Part shown: positions 23,736-33,016 of the stretch, in pieces
How the letters are laid out: the number at the start of each line of letters is the position of its first letter
Position numbering within the stretch: the stretch's first letter is position 1
Assembly (NCBI GenBank): GCA_017449025.1
Contig: JAFSKJ010000061.1
Coordinates: 1 to 39,702, forward strand
Reading direction: 5' to 3'
Origin: Prevotella sp.
GTDB lineage: Bacteria > Bacteroidota > Bacteroidia > Bacteroidales > Bacteroidaceae
DNA length: 39,702 bases
Program-made: the position numbers and the translations under genes
The notes under the pieces: model-generated
Seen by the model: only the letters and a program-made list of their open reading frames with translations
Told to the model about the DNA's origin: nothing
The model's database searches: none

Positions 23736-25193
23736 ATGACAACAAAAGCAACATACACCAAAGAGAAAGACTCCGGCAGCATGCTGATGCTAAGCCGGAC
23801 ACTGATGTTCATAGTATTAACACTGTTCTTCGCGCTCACACAGGCGAACGCCCAGACCGTTATCGACGACGAGGAAGAGGATGACGACGAGGAAGAGGTG
23901 GTAGAAGAAGACGAGATTACCGTGACCGACCAGCAAGGGCGAATGGAGGTGATTGAGTTTCCCGAGGCCATGACCTACGACCTTGACAGCCTTCTCAACC
24001 TGTACATGTCGAAGCAGTACATCTTGGGCGACGACAACTGCAACATGAAGGACGTGAACCCCGTGTTCACCAAGGAGGAGTATATTGACAGGCTCCGCCG
24101 CATGCCCACGGTGATGGAAATGTCGTACAACGAGGTGGTACAGAAGTTCATCGACCGCTACAGCGGCCGCCTGCGCTACTCCATCAGTTACATGTTAGGG
24201 GCGTCGAACCTCTACATGCCCATCTTCGAGCAGGCCCTCGACCTCTACAAGCTGCCTCTCGAGCTGCGCTACCTGCCCATAATTGAGTCGGCCCTCAACC
24301 CGATGGCCGTGTCCCACGCCGGGGCAACGGGACTCTGGCAGTTTATGCTGGCCACAGGCAAGCAGTACGGATTGGAGGTCACCTCGCTTGTCGACGAGCG
24401 CCGCGACCCGCTGAAGTCGTCGCTCGCCGCAGCCCACTACCTCAGCGACTTGTACAAAATCTACGGCGACTGGAACCTGGTCATAGCTGCCTACAACTGC
24501 GGCCCGGAGAACATAAGCAAGGCCATCCACCGCGCAGGAGGACAGAAGGACTACTGGCAGATATACCCCTATCTGCCCAAGGAGACGCGAGGCTACGTGC
24601 CAGCATTCATTGCCGCCAACTACATAATGACCTACTACTGCAACCACAACATCTGCCCCATGACCACCCGCCTGCCGGCAAAGACCGACACTGTGATGGT
24701 TAGCCGCGACGTGCACTTTGAGCAGATAGCTGCCGTGATGGGCCTCGACATAGACATGGTGCGCTCGCTCAACCCACAGTACCGCCGCGACGTGGTGCCC
24801 GGCCACAGCTCGCTGTCGTCACTGCGACTGCCACAGACGGAGGTTGGACGCTTCATAGACATGCAGGACTCCATCTACAGCTACAACGCCGCCGAGCTGC
24901 TGACAAAGCGCACCGTAGTGAACGTACCCGACGACTACGTGCCAACATACCGCAGCAAGAAATCGGCAGCGCGCAAGTCGAAAGCACGGAACAGACGCAA
25001 CAGCAAAGCCAGCAGGCGCTCGTCGAAGAGAGGCAGCAAGGCAGCAGGCAGAAACCAGAGCGTGACCATAAAAAGGGGGCAGACGCTGTCGGAGATTGCA
25101 CGCCGCAACGGCACCACCGTGGCCAAGCTGAAGAAGCTCAACGGCATCAAGGGCGAGAAGATACAGGCAGGCAAGAAGCTGAAGGTGAAATAA
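23736..25193 (+). CDS. MltD-like lytic transglycosylase with LysM domain
   Basis: This is an exported peptidoglycan-cleaving enzyme of 485 residues. The signal peptide ends near QANAQ (residue 40). A strongly acidic linker (DDEEEDDDEEEVVEEDE, 44-60) follows, then the SLT domain with the presumed catalytic E184 in LPIIESALNP, GATGLWQFM, and IAAYNCGPENI. Near residues 405-440 is a very basic Ser/Arg/Lys linker (KKSAARKSKARNRRNSKAS), and the C-terminus is one LysM repeat (TIKRGQTLSEIARRNGTT) that binds peptidoglycan. The acidic and basic tracts at opposite ends are notable. It lies 23 bases before the relA/spoT gene. Confidence 0.92.
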   Translation: MTTKATYTKEKDSGSMLMLSRTLMFIVLTLFFALTQANAQTVIDDEEEDDDEEEVVEEDEITVTDQQGRMEVIEFPEAMTYDLDSLLNLYMSKQYILGDDNCNMKDVNPVFTKEEYIDRLRRMPTVMEMSYNEVVQKFIDRYSGRLRYSISYMLGASNLYMPIFEQALDLYKLPLELRYLPIIESALNPMAVSHAGATGLWQFMLATGKQYGLEVTSLVDERRDPLKSSLAAAHYLSDLYKIYGDWNLVIAAYNCGPENISKAIHRAGGQKDYWQIYPYLPKETRGYVPAFIAANYIMTYYCNHNICPMTTRLPAKTDTVMVSRDVHFEQIAAVMGLDIDMVRSLNPQYRRDVVPGHSSLSSLRLPQTEVGRFIDMQDSIYSYNAAELLTKRTVVNVPDDYVPTYRSKKSAARKSKARNRRNSKASRRSSKRGSKAAGRNQSVTIKRGQTLSEIARRNGTTVAKLKKLNGIKGEKIQAGKKLKVK

Positions 25194-25200
25194 AAAAAAT

Positions 25201-25209
25201 AAAGGAGGG
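25201..25209 (+). promoter_or_regulatory. Strong Shine-Dalgarno before relA/spoT
   Basis: AAAGGAGGG ends 7 bases before the ATG at 25217. Strong Shine-Dalgarno sequences are uncommon in Bacteroidota, and this is the best one in the window. It fixes the start codon. Confidence 0.7.
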
Positions 25210-25216
25210 AAAAAAC

Positions 25217-27487
25217 ATGGATGTAGAGCAACAGAAGCGTGAGTCGGCCGACGACAAGCTAATAAACGACGCATTCCAGAAACTGCTTAACGACTATTTG
25301 GCATCGCGCCACCGCAAGAAGGTAGACCTCATAACCAAGGCCTTCAACTTTGCACGGCAGGCACACAAGGGCGTTCGCCGGCTATCGGGCGAGCCCTACA
25401 TCATGCACCCCATTGCCGTGGCCCAGATAGCCTGCTCCGAGATAGGACTCGGCTCTACCAGCATCTGCGCAGCACTGCTGCACGACGTGGTGGAGGACAC
25501 CGACTATACCGTGGAGGACCTGGAGAACATCTTCGGCTCGAAGATAGCACAGATTGTCGACGGACTGACAAAGATCAGCGGCGGAATCTTCGGCGAGCAG
25601 GCATCGGCACAGGCAGAGAACTTCAAGAAACTGCTGCTCACCATGAGCGACGACATTCGCGTAATACTCATCAAGATATGCGACCGTCTGCACAACATGC
25701 GCACACTGGACTCCCAGCCTGCCAACAAGCAGTACAAGATTGCCGGCGAGACACTCTACATCTATGCTCCGCTGGCCAACCGCTTAGGACTGTACAAGGT
25801 GAAGTCGGAGCTTGAGAACCTCAGCTTCCGATTCGAGCACCCCGAGGAGTATGCCTCCATACAGGACAAGCTCGCATCAACGCAGGCCTCACGCCACGAG
25901 CTGTTCGACCAGTTCACCACGCCCATAGAACAGGCCCTGAAGCAGATGGGCATACAATACCAGCTGAAGGAGCGCGTGAAAACGCCCTACTCCATCTGGT
26001 GCAAGATGCAGAACAAGCACGTCACCTTCGAGGAAATCTACGACATACTCGCCGTAAGGATAATCTTCACACCACGCAAGCGCGAGGAGGAGATGAACGA
26101 GTGCTTCAACATCTACGTGGCCATCTCGCAGATCTACCGCTCCCACCCCGACCGCCTGCGCGACTGGCTCAGCCACCCCAAGGCCAACGGCTATCAGGCC
26201 CTGCACGTCACCCTGATGTCGAAGCAAGGCCGGTGGATAGAGGTGCAGATACGCTCCGACCGCATGGACGAGATTGCCGAGCAGGGCTTTGCCGCCCACT
26301 GGAAATACAAGGAGGGCGAGGATGCCGAGTACACCGAGGACGAAAACGAGCTGAACGAGTGGCTGCGCACCATCAAGGAGATTCTCGACGACCCTCAGCC
26401 AGACGCCATGGACTTCCTTGATGCCATCAAGCTCAACCTCTTTGCCAGCGAGATATTCGTCTTCACTCCCAAGGGCGAGATTAAGACCATGCCCAACGGA
26501 TGCACCGCCCTCGACTTCGCCTTCTCCATCCACACCTTCCTCGGCAGCCACTGCATAGGAGCCAAGGTCAACCACAAGCTCGTTCCGCTGAGCCACCGCC
26601 TCAACAGCGGCGACCAGGTGGAGATACTGACCTCGAAGTCACAGCACGTACAGCCCGCATGGATCAACTTCGTCTCCACAGCCAAGGCAAAGGCTAAAAT
26701 CCAAGCCATACTGCGCCGCGACAACCGCGAGACGCAGAAGCACGGCGAAGAACTGCTCATAGAGTTCCTCAAGAAAAACGAGATAGAGTACACCCCCGCC
26801 GTTGCCGACCAGCTGGCAGAGTTCCACGACGTGGCAAAGCGCGACAACTTCTTCCTCTCCTTGGGAGAGAAAAACATCATCTTGGGCGACAAGGACATTG
26901 ACGAGCTGAACGGCAAGAACAAGAAAGGCACCGACGGCAAGAGCGGATGGCGCAAGTACGTGCCCTTTGTCAGCCAGAAGAAGAAAAAGGACGACGAACC
27001 CCAGCAGCAGCTATTCGTAGTCCCCGACAAGTTCAACCGCAAGAAGCCCATCTACATCACCGAGGAAACCATACACGCCTTTAAGTTCAAGAACTGCTGC
27101 CACCCCATACCCGGCGACGACTCTCTGGGATATATCGACAACAAGAAGCAGATTGAGATACACAAGCGTGCATGCCCCGTGGCCGCCAAGCTGAAATCGA
27201 GCTACGGCAACCGCATACTCGACGTGAAATGGGACATGCACAAGCTGATGTTCTTCGACGCCACCATACGTCTTAGCGGCATCGACCGCATAGGCCTGCT
27301 CAACGAGGTGACACAAGTCATCTCCTCGCAGCTGAACGTGAACATCCACACCATTAACATCACATGCGAAGACGGCATCTTTGAGGGCATCATAGAGCTG
27401 CGCGTACACGACCGCGAAAATGTGAAGGCAATCATCAGCAGCCTCAAGACCGTGCAGGACCTGAAAGAAATCTCAGAGATTATTTAG
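25217..27487 (+). CDS. Bifunctional (p)ppGpp synthetase/hydrolase, RelA/SpoT family
   Basis: This is a cytoplasmic long RSH enzyme controlling the stringent response, 756 residues. The N-terminal HD hydrolase domain is intact: YIMHP (H64), HD at 89-90 and HDVVEDTDYT. The synthetase domain follows, with EIYDILAVRIIF and HPKANGYQALHVT, then a TGS domain (IFVFTPKGEIKTMPNG) and a C-terminal ACT domain (near residues 680-756). A Lys-rich, variable linker (about 560-605, with NGKNKKGTDGKSG and QKKKKDDEP) joins TGS and the zinc-finger/ACT region. Because the HD motif is intact, SpoT-type hydrolysis is expected, with synthesis likely. Confidence 0.94.
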   Translation: MDVEQQKRESADDKLINDAFQKLLNDYLASRHRKKVDLITKAFNFARQAHKGVRRLSGEPYIMHPIAVAQIACSEIGLGSTSICAALLHDVVEDTDYTVEDLENIFGSKIAQIVDGLTKISGGIFGEQASAQAENFKKLLLTMSDDIRVILIKICDRLHNMRTLDSQPANKQYKIAGETLYIYAPLANRLGLYKVKSELENLSFRFEHPEEYASIQDKLASTQASRHELFDQFTTPIEQALKQMGIQYQLKERVKTPYSIWCKMQNKHVTFEEIYDILAVRIIFTPRKREEEMNECFNIYVAISQIYRSHPDRLRDWLSHPKANGYQALHVTLMSKQGRWIEVQIRSDRMDEIAEQGFAAHWKYKEGEDAEYTEDENELNEWLRTIKEILDDPQPDAMDFLDAIKLNLFASEIFVFTPKGEIKTMPNGCTALDFAFSIHTFLGSHCIGAKVNHKLVPLSHRLNSGDQVEILTSKSQHVQPAWINFVSTAKAKAKIQAILRRDNRETQKHGEELLIEFLKKNEIEYTPAVADQLAEFHDVAKRDNFFLSLGEKNIILGDKDIDELNGKNKKGTDGKSGWRKYVPFVSQKKKKDDEPQQQLFVVPDKFNRKKPIYITEETIHAFKFKNCCHPIPGDDSLGYIDNKKQIEIHKRACPVAAKLKSSYGNRILDVKWDMHKLMFFDATIRLSGIDRIGLLNEVTQVISSQLNVNIHTINITCEDGIFEGIIELRVHDRENVKAIISSLKTVQDLKEISEII

Positions 27488-27505
27488 CACTCCCCCTCTT
27501 ACCCC

Positions 27506-27612
27506 CCACAAGCCCCCCACCCCCACTTCCAGCCCATAGCCCCCTAAGGGGGGAACTACAGACTCTGCAGAAACTCCCCCTTAGGGGGTTGGGGGGCTGG
27601 AAGGGGGGCTGA
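27506..27612. repeat. MITE-like G/C-rich palindromic element, left of susC
   Basis: This is a long inverted repeat: agcccccc and cttccagccc on the left (about 27506-27536) pair with gggctggaag and ggggggct on the right (about 27594-27612). Inside lie two CCCCCT..AGGGGG palindromes (27540-27553 and 27576-27588) that flank a unique 21-base core (27554-27574). The same core and palindromes occur, inverted, at 33121-33171 beyond susD. There is no coding capacity. It may also terminate transcription after the relA/spoT gene. Confidence 0.75.
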
Positions 27613-27676
27613 GAAGTCAGAGTTGGGTTAAAAACATACTTTTTTGCGCTATGAGTGAAAAAACTTCAAGAAACTT

Positions 27677-27707
27677 TTTGCTGATAAGGTTATTTTTATT
27701 AGTTTTG
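27677..27707 (+). promoter_or_regulatory. Promoter of susC/susD pair
   Basis: TTTG at 27677-27680, a 19-base spacer and TAGTTTTG at 27700-27707 match the Bacteroidota consensus exactly. The implied start, about 27714, gives a leader of some 60 bases before susC. Confidence 0.75.
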
Positions 27708-27776
27708 CACTCTGAAAGAACTACACTGCTGACTAAACATCTTTATTATTATATTGTATAACTAAAACAAAACCTT

Positions 27777-30700
27777 ATGAAACAACATCTCAGAAGAGCC
27801 TCTATGGCTTTGCTCCTGTCAGTGATGTGCTTCATGGCCTACGCCCAGAAGACAGTCACCGGCACAGTGAAGGATGCTACAGGCGAACCGATGATTGGCG
27901 TAAGTGTCGTCGTCGACGGTACGACCATTGGTGGCGTAACCAACCTCGACGGTAACTTCACCATCCAGAAAGTTCCCAACAATGCAGTCCTGAAAATCAG
28001 CTACGTAGGTTACAAGGAACAGAAAGTGTCCGTGGCCGGCAAGACCAGCGTCAATGTTGTAATGCAGGAAGACGCCATGGGCCTTGACGAAGTGGTGGTC
28101 GTTGGTTACGGCACCATGAAGAAGAAAGACCTGACAGGCGCCGTGGCTTCAATCAAGCCCGCCGACATTGCACAGGTGGCAGCCCCCGACGCCATGCAGG
28201 CCATGCAGGCCAAGGTGCCCGGCCTCGACCTCCTGTCGGGCGACGGCCAGGCCGGCTCGTCTGTGAGCATCACCCTTCGCGGCAACCGCTCCATCACAGC
28301 CAGCAACTCACCGCTCATCATCGTCGACGGTGTGGAGTATTCGGGCAATCTGGACATCCCCGCCTCCGACATCGAGTCGATGGACATACTGAAGGATGCC
28401 TCCTCAACCGCCATCTACGGTACGAAAGGCGCAAACGGTGTGATTATCATCACCACCAAGCGCGGACAGGCAGGCAAGACGCGCGTCAACTTCTCGGCAT
28501 ACTTGGCCATGAAGTCGCCCACCAGCGCCGTCAAGAGCATGTACGGACAGACCGAGGTGCAGCGCTGGATTGACCGCGCCAACTACCAGGCCGACCTGAC
28601 TTCCGGCAACTGGGGTTCGTCGAACCTGACGGCAGACGACGTGTTCGGTGCCACCACCATAGCCGGCAACGACAACTACAAGGTGGTGGACCTTATTGCC
28701 AAGGGCGACTACACCGACTGGTATGACACCATACTGCAGAACAGCACCTCGCAGAACTACGAGGCCAGCGTAAGCGGCGGCAACGAGAAGACCAACTTCA
28801 GCGTGTCGCTTGCAGCCATGTACGACAAGGGACTGCTGAAGCACGACAAGATGGACCGCTACAACGGCCGCCTGAACGTGGACCACATCATTAACAAGTA
28901 CTTCAAGGTGGGCGGCTCGATGGCCTTCACCTACCGCAGCCACGACGCCCGCAACGCCTCGGTGTTCAACGCCGCCCGCAAGATGACCAGCATAACGCAG
29001 GCCTACAAGGAAGACGGCAGCATCAACGAGACGCCCAACGTGTGGTACACCGCACATGTGAACCCGCTGATGGACGAGGGCGACAACTACAAGCACCACA
29101 TTGAGAGCACACGCTACATTGGCAGCGCCTACCTGCAGATAACGCCGATTACCGGCCTGTCGCTGAAGTCGCAGCTTGCCGCCGACCGCCGTAACCGCCG
29201 CGTGGGACAGTACAACGACTACCAGTCGGCAGGACGCTACCAGGCTCCCTCTACCACCTATATGTCGAACGCATGGGACGCATGGACAATACTGACATGG
29301 CAGAACACCGCCAACTATAACATAACCCTCAACGAGAAGCACGACCTGGGATTCCTGCTCGGCCACGAGCTGCGCCAGGACGTTCGCGAGGGCCTGGGCT
29401 ACAACGGCACCGCCGGCAAGGAGCACTACTACAACCAGCAGTTCTACGACGTGACAAAGATTTCTTCCGACCAGACGCCATCGTCGAGCTACACCAAGCA
29501 GGCCATGCTGTCGTTCTTCGGACGTGTGAACTATACGCTCATGAACCGCTACCTCTTCTCAGCATCACTGCGTGCCGACGGCTCGTCGGTGCTGGCCGAA
29601 GGCAAGAAGTGGGGCTACTTCCCCTCAGTGAGTGCCGGTTGGCGCATATCAGAGGAGAGATTCATGGAAGGAGCCAAGTCGTGGTTGGACAACCTGAAGC
29701 TGCGCGCAGCATGGGGTATCTCGGGTAACGCAGCCGTCAGCCCATACCAGACGCTGGCCACCGTCAGCGCCACCACACCCGGTTCCAGCGACTCGTTCAT
29801 ACCCATGTCGATGAGCAACACCGACCTGTCGTGGGAAACCACCAGCAGCATCAACATCGGTCTGGACTTCGGAATCATCGGCGGACGCATCAACGGTACC
29901 ATCGACTACTACAGCACCAAGACCAAAGACCTGCTCTACTACAAGAGCGCTCCCGCATCGTCGGTGTTCACCAGCGTACTGTCGAACATCGGTGAGTCGA
30001 AAGGCCACGGTATAGAGGTGGGCATCAACGCCCTGGCAGTGAAGACCAAGAACTTCACCTGGGACATCAACGCCAGCTACACCAACCAGCACGACGAGAT
30101 TGTCAAGCTGGCCGACGGCTTAGAGCGCAACATAGACGGAACCACGGGACTCATCGTCGGCGAGGCCCTGTCGGCCTACTACGACTACGAGACCAACGGC
30201 ATCTGGAACGTGGGCGAGTACGAGCAGTACGTGGCCGACTACCAGGCCAAGGGCATCGAGTTCACTGCTCCTCTGAACAACTACGGCACGCCTGGCACGA
30301 TGAAGATTGTAGACCAGAACGGCGACGGCAAGATAAGCGAGGACGACAAAATTGTCTACAAGCGCACTCCCGACCACATTCTCGGCCTTACCAACACCTT
30401 CTCGTACAAGGACTTCGCACTTAGCGTACAGTGCATGGCACGTCTCGGCGGATATTTCGCCTTCGACAAGAACAACGCACTCGGACTGAACGACGGCGAC
30501 GCCAACTGGGCAGATGTGGACTACTGGACACCTACCAACACCAGCGCCAAGTTCCCATCGCCGGGAACCAACGGAACAGGCTACTCCAACCTGTACACCA
30601 CATACATGAGCTCGCTGCTCTACGAGAAGAACAACTTCTTCAAGATCAAGGACATAACCCTGAGCTACAACGTAAACAAGAAGTGGCTCAAGTCAATACG

Positions 30701-30842
30701 CATGGAGAGCGCCAAGGTGTACTGCTCGATGAAGAACTACTTCACCTTCGCCAGTGTAGACGACTATGACCCCGAGCGCGGCGGCAGCATCAACTGGCCG
30801 TTGGCAAAGCAGGTCGTAGTAGGTGTGAACGTGTCATTCTAA
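27777..30842 (+). CDS. SusC-type TonB-dependent outer-membrane receptor
   Basis: This is an outer-membrane beta-barrel that imports oligosaccharides or other large nutrients with TonB energy, 1021 residues. The signal peptide ends near AYA (residue 23). A CarboxypepD-like beta-sandwich follows (about 25-98, VTGTVKDATGEPMIGVSVVV), then the SusC hallmark LDEVVVVGYGTMKKKDLTG (103-121), the plug domain (ending about residue 225, with GTKGANGVIIITTKRG) and the barrel, which ends in the expected aromatic VGVNVSF. It precedes susD by 35 bases, with no anti-sigma-type N-terminal (STN) domain, hybrid two-component regulator or glycoside hydrolase nearby. The substrate cannot be told. Confidence 0.95.
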   Translation: MKQHLRRASMALLLSVMCFMAYAQKTVTGTVKDATGEPMIGVSVVVDGTTIGGVTNLDGNFTIQKVPNNAVLKISYVGYKEQKVSVAGKTSVNVVMQEDAMGLDEVVVVGYGTMKKKDLTGAVASIKPADIAQVAAPDAMQAMQAKVPGLDLLSGDGQAGSSVSITLRGNRSITASNSPLIIVDGVEYSGNLDIPASDIESMDILKDASSTAIYGTKGANGVIIITTKRGQAGKTRVNFSAYLAMKSPTSAVKSMYGQTEVQRWIDRANYQADLTSGNWGSSNLTADDVFGATTIAGNDNYKVVDLIAKGDYTDWYDTILQNSTSQNYEASVSGGNEKTNFSVSLAAMYDKGLLKHDKMDRYNGRLNVDHIINKYFKVGGSMAFTYRSHDARNASVFNAARKMTSITQAYKEDGSINETPNVWYTAHVNPLMDEGDNYKHHIESTRYIGSAYLQITPITGLSLKSQLAADRRNRRVGQYNDYQSAGRYQAPSTTYMSNAWDAWTILTWQNTANYNITLNEKHDLGFLLGHELRQDVREGLGYNGTAGKEHYYNQQFYDVTKISSDQTPSSSYTKQAMLSFFGRVNYTLMNRYLFSASLRADGSSVLAEGKKWGYFPSVSAGWRISEERFMEGAKSWLDNLKLRAAWGISGNAAVSPYQTLATVSATTPGSSDSFIPMSMSNTDLSWETTSSINIGLDFGIIGGRINGTIDYYSTKTKDLLYYKSAPASSVFTSVLSNIGESKGHGIEVGINALAVKTKNFTWDINASYTNQHDEIVKLADGLERNIDGTTGLIVGEALSAYYDYETNGIWNVGEYEQYVADYQAKGIEFTAPLNNYGTPGTMKIVDQNGDGKISEDDKIVYKRTPDHILGLTNTFSYKDFALSVQCMARLGGYFAFDKNNALGLNDGDANWADVDYWTPTNTSAKFPSPGTNGTGYSNLYTTYMSSLLYEKNNFFKIKDITLSYNVNKKWLKSIRMESAKVYCSMKNYFTFASVDDYDPERGGSINWPLAKQVVVGVNVSF

Positions 30843-30845
30843 ATA

Positions 30846-30874
30846 GTTAAGAATCAAGAATTAAGAATTAAGAG
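30846..30874. repeat. Heptamer tract of AATTAAG/GTTAAGA units
   Basis: Near-heptamer repeats (gttaagaatcaagaattaag and onward) fill almost all of the 35-base gap between susC and susD. It is the reverse-complement type of the tract at 12811-12835. Confidence 0.5.
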
Positions 30875-30877
30875 TAT

Positions 30878-32998
30878 ATGAAAAAGATATTTGCATTCAT
30901 CTTAGCTGCTGCCAGTCTCACCACAGGGATAACGTCGTGCTCCGACTTCCTGGAAGAGGACAACAAGACGGGCATGACAGCCGACCTGACCTATAACACC
31001 GTAAGCGGCATTGAGGGTCTGGTGAAATCGTGCTACGCATACACCCGCGGATGGTGGGGCAAGGAGGCCGGACTGGGACTCACCGAGTGCGGCAGCGACC
31101 TGTTCCTCGCCGGATTCGACAACAAGCAGAAGTCGCTCACGTCATATAACCTGACAGCACGCTCACTCGACGGTAACACTGCCGACGACGCAGTGCTCGA
31201 CCACTACTGGGAAATGTTCTACGACGCAATAGACGTGTGCAACAACGCCCTGAAGTACATCCCGCTGAACGAGAACATCACCGACACCAAGAAGGAACAG
31301 TATCTGGGTGAGGTGAAGTTCCTGCGCGCCCTCTACTACCTGCAGATGGTGGCCACCTGGGGACCCATTCCCTACAACACGGAACCCGTAACCGCACAGA
31401 CCACCACGCCCACCCGCATGCCGGAGGCCGAGGTATACAAGAACATTCTCACCGACATCGACGAGTCGATGGCCCACTTCAAGGCTGCCAACTTCACCGA
31501 GAAGAAGAAGGACGGCGGCGAGCTGGGACGCGCCACCTACTATGCCGCCGAGGCCCTGAAGGCTCGTGCTGCACTCTATGCCGCCTCATGGTTGGGCAAC
31601 AACGCCGTAGAGGGATATTCCAACCTCTACCAGATAGCCCAGACAGCCGCCGAGGATGTAATCGCCAACAGCGGTGCCTCGTTCTACAGCCGCTACAGCG
31701 ACACTTGGAACATGAACAATGAGGCCATACAGAACAACAACGAGGCCATCTGGGGTGTTGCCTACAACAACTCGCTGACCACCGAGAACTGCATACCCTA
31801 CCGCTACAAGACCGACGCCAACGGCAACCACATGTCGTTCAACTCGCTCATCACACGTACCGGCTACAGCCGTGGCGGCTCGGCCATGCTGCTGATGTTC
31901 GTACCCATGTGGAACAACGGCAACTCGGGCGACGTGGGCGGCAACGGCACCGGCGACGACCGCCTGTTTGTCCGCGTGCTCGGCACCTCGACCGCAAGCA
32001 TCAAGAGCAAGCTCACCGGACAGCAAGTGGAAGTGGCCAAGTACTACTCGCCTTACGGTCGCGGCTTCACCCGCTACACCACCACACCGTGGCTCTGGAA
32101 GAGCTTCGAGGCCGTGCGTGCCACCGACCAGCGCTGCGACGCCACAATGATGACCCACTACAACATTCCCGACGGACTGCAGGGCAACCGCCCCAACCAC
32201 TATCCGCTGATGGGACAGTTCATGACCAACCCTGACGTGGCCTACGCCGCCGACGGCAACTACTTCAACCAGGGCGACACCGCCATCTACTACTGCCCGT
32301 TGGACGGCGACTCTCCCGAGGGTCAGGCCATGCAGGCATGGGCCAAGAACCGCTACCGCATACAGTTCCTCTCCGGCGGCGACATCCCCGTCTACAACTC
32401 CAGCGCCCTCACAGCCGTTCCCACGCAGACCGCCAAGAAGGTGAGCGACGTTTATGGCGACGACCGCTACAACAACGTGAACATAGGCGGCTGGAAGTCA
32501 TACCCCGGCCTTAAGAAGTTCCTCGACGACCAGTACAACGCCACCTATCCCACGCACGACATCAGCTACCGCGACGCCATCGTCTTCCGCCTGTCCGAGA
32601 TGTACCTCATCAAGGCTGAGTGCCAGTTAGCCAACGGCGGCGATGCCCTTGCCACTATCAACCAACTGCGCAGCGCCCGTGCCATCAAGGGACAGGACAA
32701 CACCATCAGCGGCTCTGTAGACATCAACACCATACTCGACGAGCGGGCCCTGGAGCTTTGCGGCGAGCAGCAGCGCTGGTTCGACCTGAAGCGCACCCAC
32801 ACCCTCATCGACCGTGTGAAGAAGTACAACGGACAGGCTGCCGGCAACATAGCCATGCAGCACTACTATCGCCCCATCCCCGAGGCTCAGATGATTTCCG
32901 TGACCAACGAGGTGGCAGCACCCGCACAGCAGGATGCCAACGGCGTGCTCCAGTACACCTCCACCGCAGAGGGCTTCTGGCAGAACCCCGGCTACTAA
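30878..32998 (+). CDS. SusD-type nutrient-binding outer-membrane lipoprotein
   Basis: This is a surface lipoprotein that covers its SusC partner and binds the substrate, 706 residues, longer than the usual 500-600. The lipoprotein signal MKKIFAFILAAASLTTGITS is followed by Cys21 and SDFLEEDN. N-terminal SusD-like TPR helices run to about residue 250 (EVKFLRALYYLQMVATWGPIP). The C-terminal RagB/SusD part has VFRLSEMYLIKAECQLANGG and LDERALELCGEQQRWFDLKR, ending AEGFWQNPGY. The excess length lies in the middle (about 270-510), rich in Gly, Asn and Tyr. It is co-transcribed with susC. Confidence 0.94.
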   Translation: MKKIFAFILAAASLTTGITSCSDFLEEDNKTGMTADLTYNTVSGIEGLVKSCYAYTRGWWGKEAGLGLTECGSDLFLAGFDNKQKSLTSYNLTARSLDGNTADDAVLDHYWEMFYDAIDVCNNALKYIPLNENITDTKKEQYLGEVKFLRALYYLQMVATWGPIPYNTEPVTAQTTTPTRMPEAEVYKNILTDIDESMAHFKAANFTEKKKDGGELGRATYYAAEALKARAALYAASWLGNNAVEGYSNLYQIAQTAAEDVIANSGASFYSRYSDTWNMNNEAIQNNNEAIWGVAYNNSLTTENCIPYRYKTDANGNHMSFNSLITRTGYSRGGSAMLLMFVPMWNNGNSGDVGGNGTGDDRLFVRVLGTSTASIKSKLTGQQVEVAKYYSPYGRGFTRYTTTPWLWKSFEAVRATDQRCDATMMTHYNIPDGLQGNRPNHYPLMGQFMTNPDVAYAADGNYFNQGDTAIYYCPLDGDSPEGQAMQAWAKNRYRIQFLSGGDIPVYNSSALTAVPTQTAKKVSDVYGDDRYNNVNIGGWKSYPGLKKFLDDQYNATYPTHDISYRDAIVFRLSEMYLIKAECQLANGGDALATINQLRSARAIKGQDNTISGSVDINTILDERALELCGEQQRWFDLKRTHTLIDRVKKYNGQAAGNIAMQHYYRPIPEAQMISVTNEVAAPAQQDANGVLQYTSTAEGFWQNPGY

Positions 32999-33016
32999 GC
33001 CAGAGCAAGCCCACAA

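Noticed and set aside
28404-29426. 340-codon open frame on the minus strand inside susC
   Set aside because: It lies wholly antisense to a clear SusC gene, its composition (Val/His/Gly-rich) is that of a complementary-strand shadow, and it has no recognisable motif.
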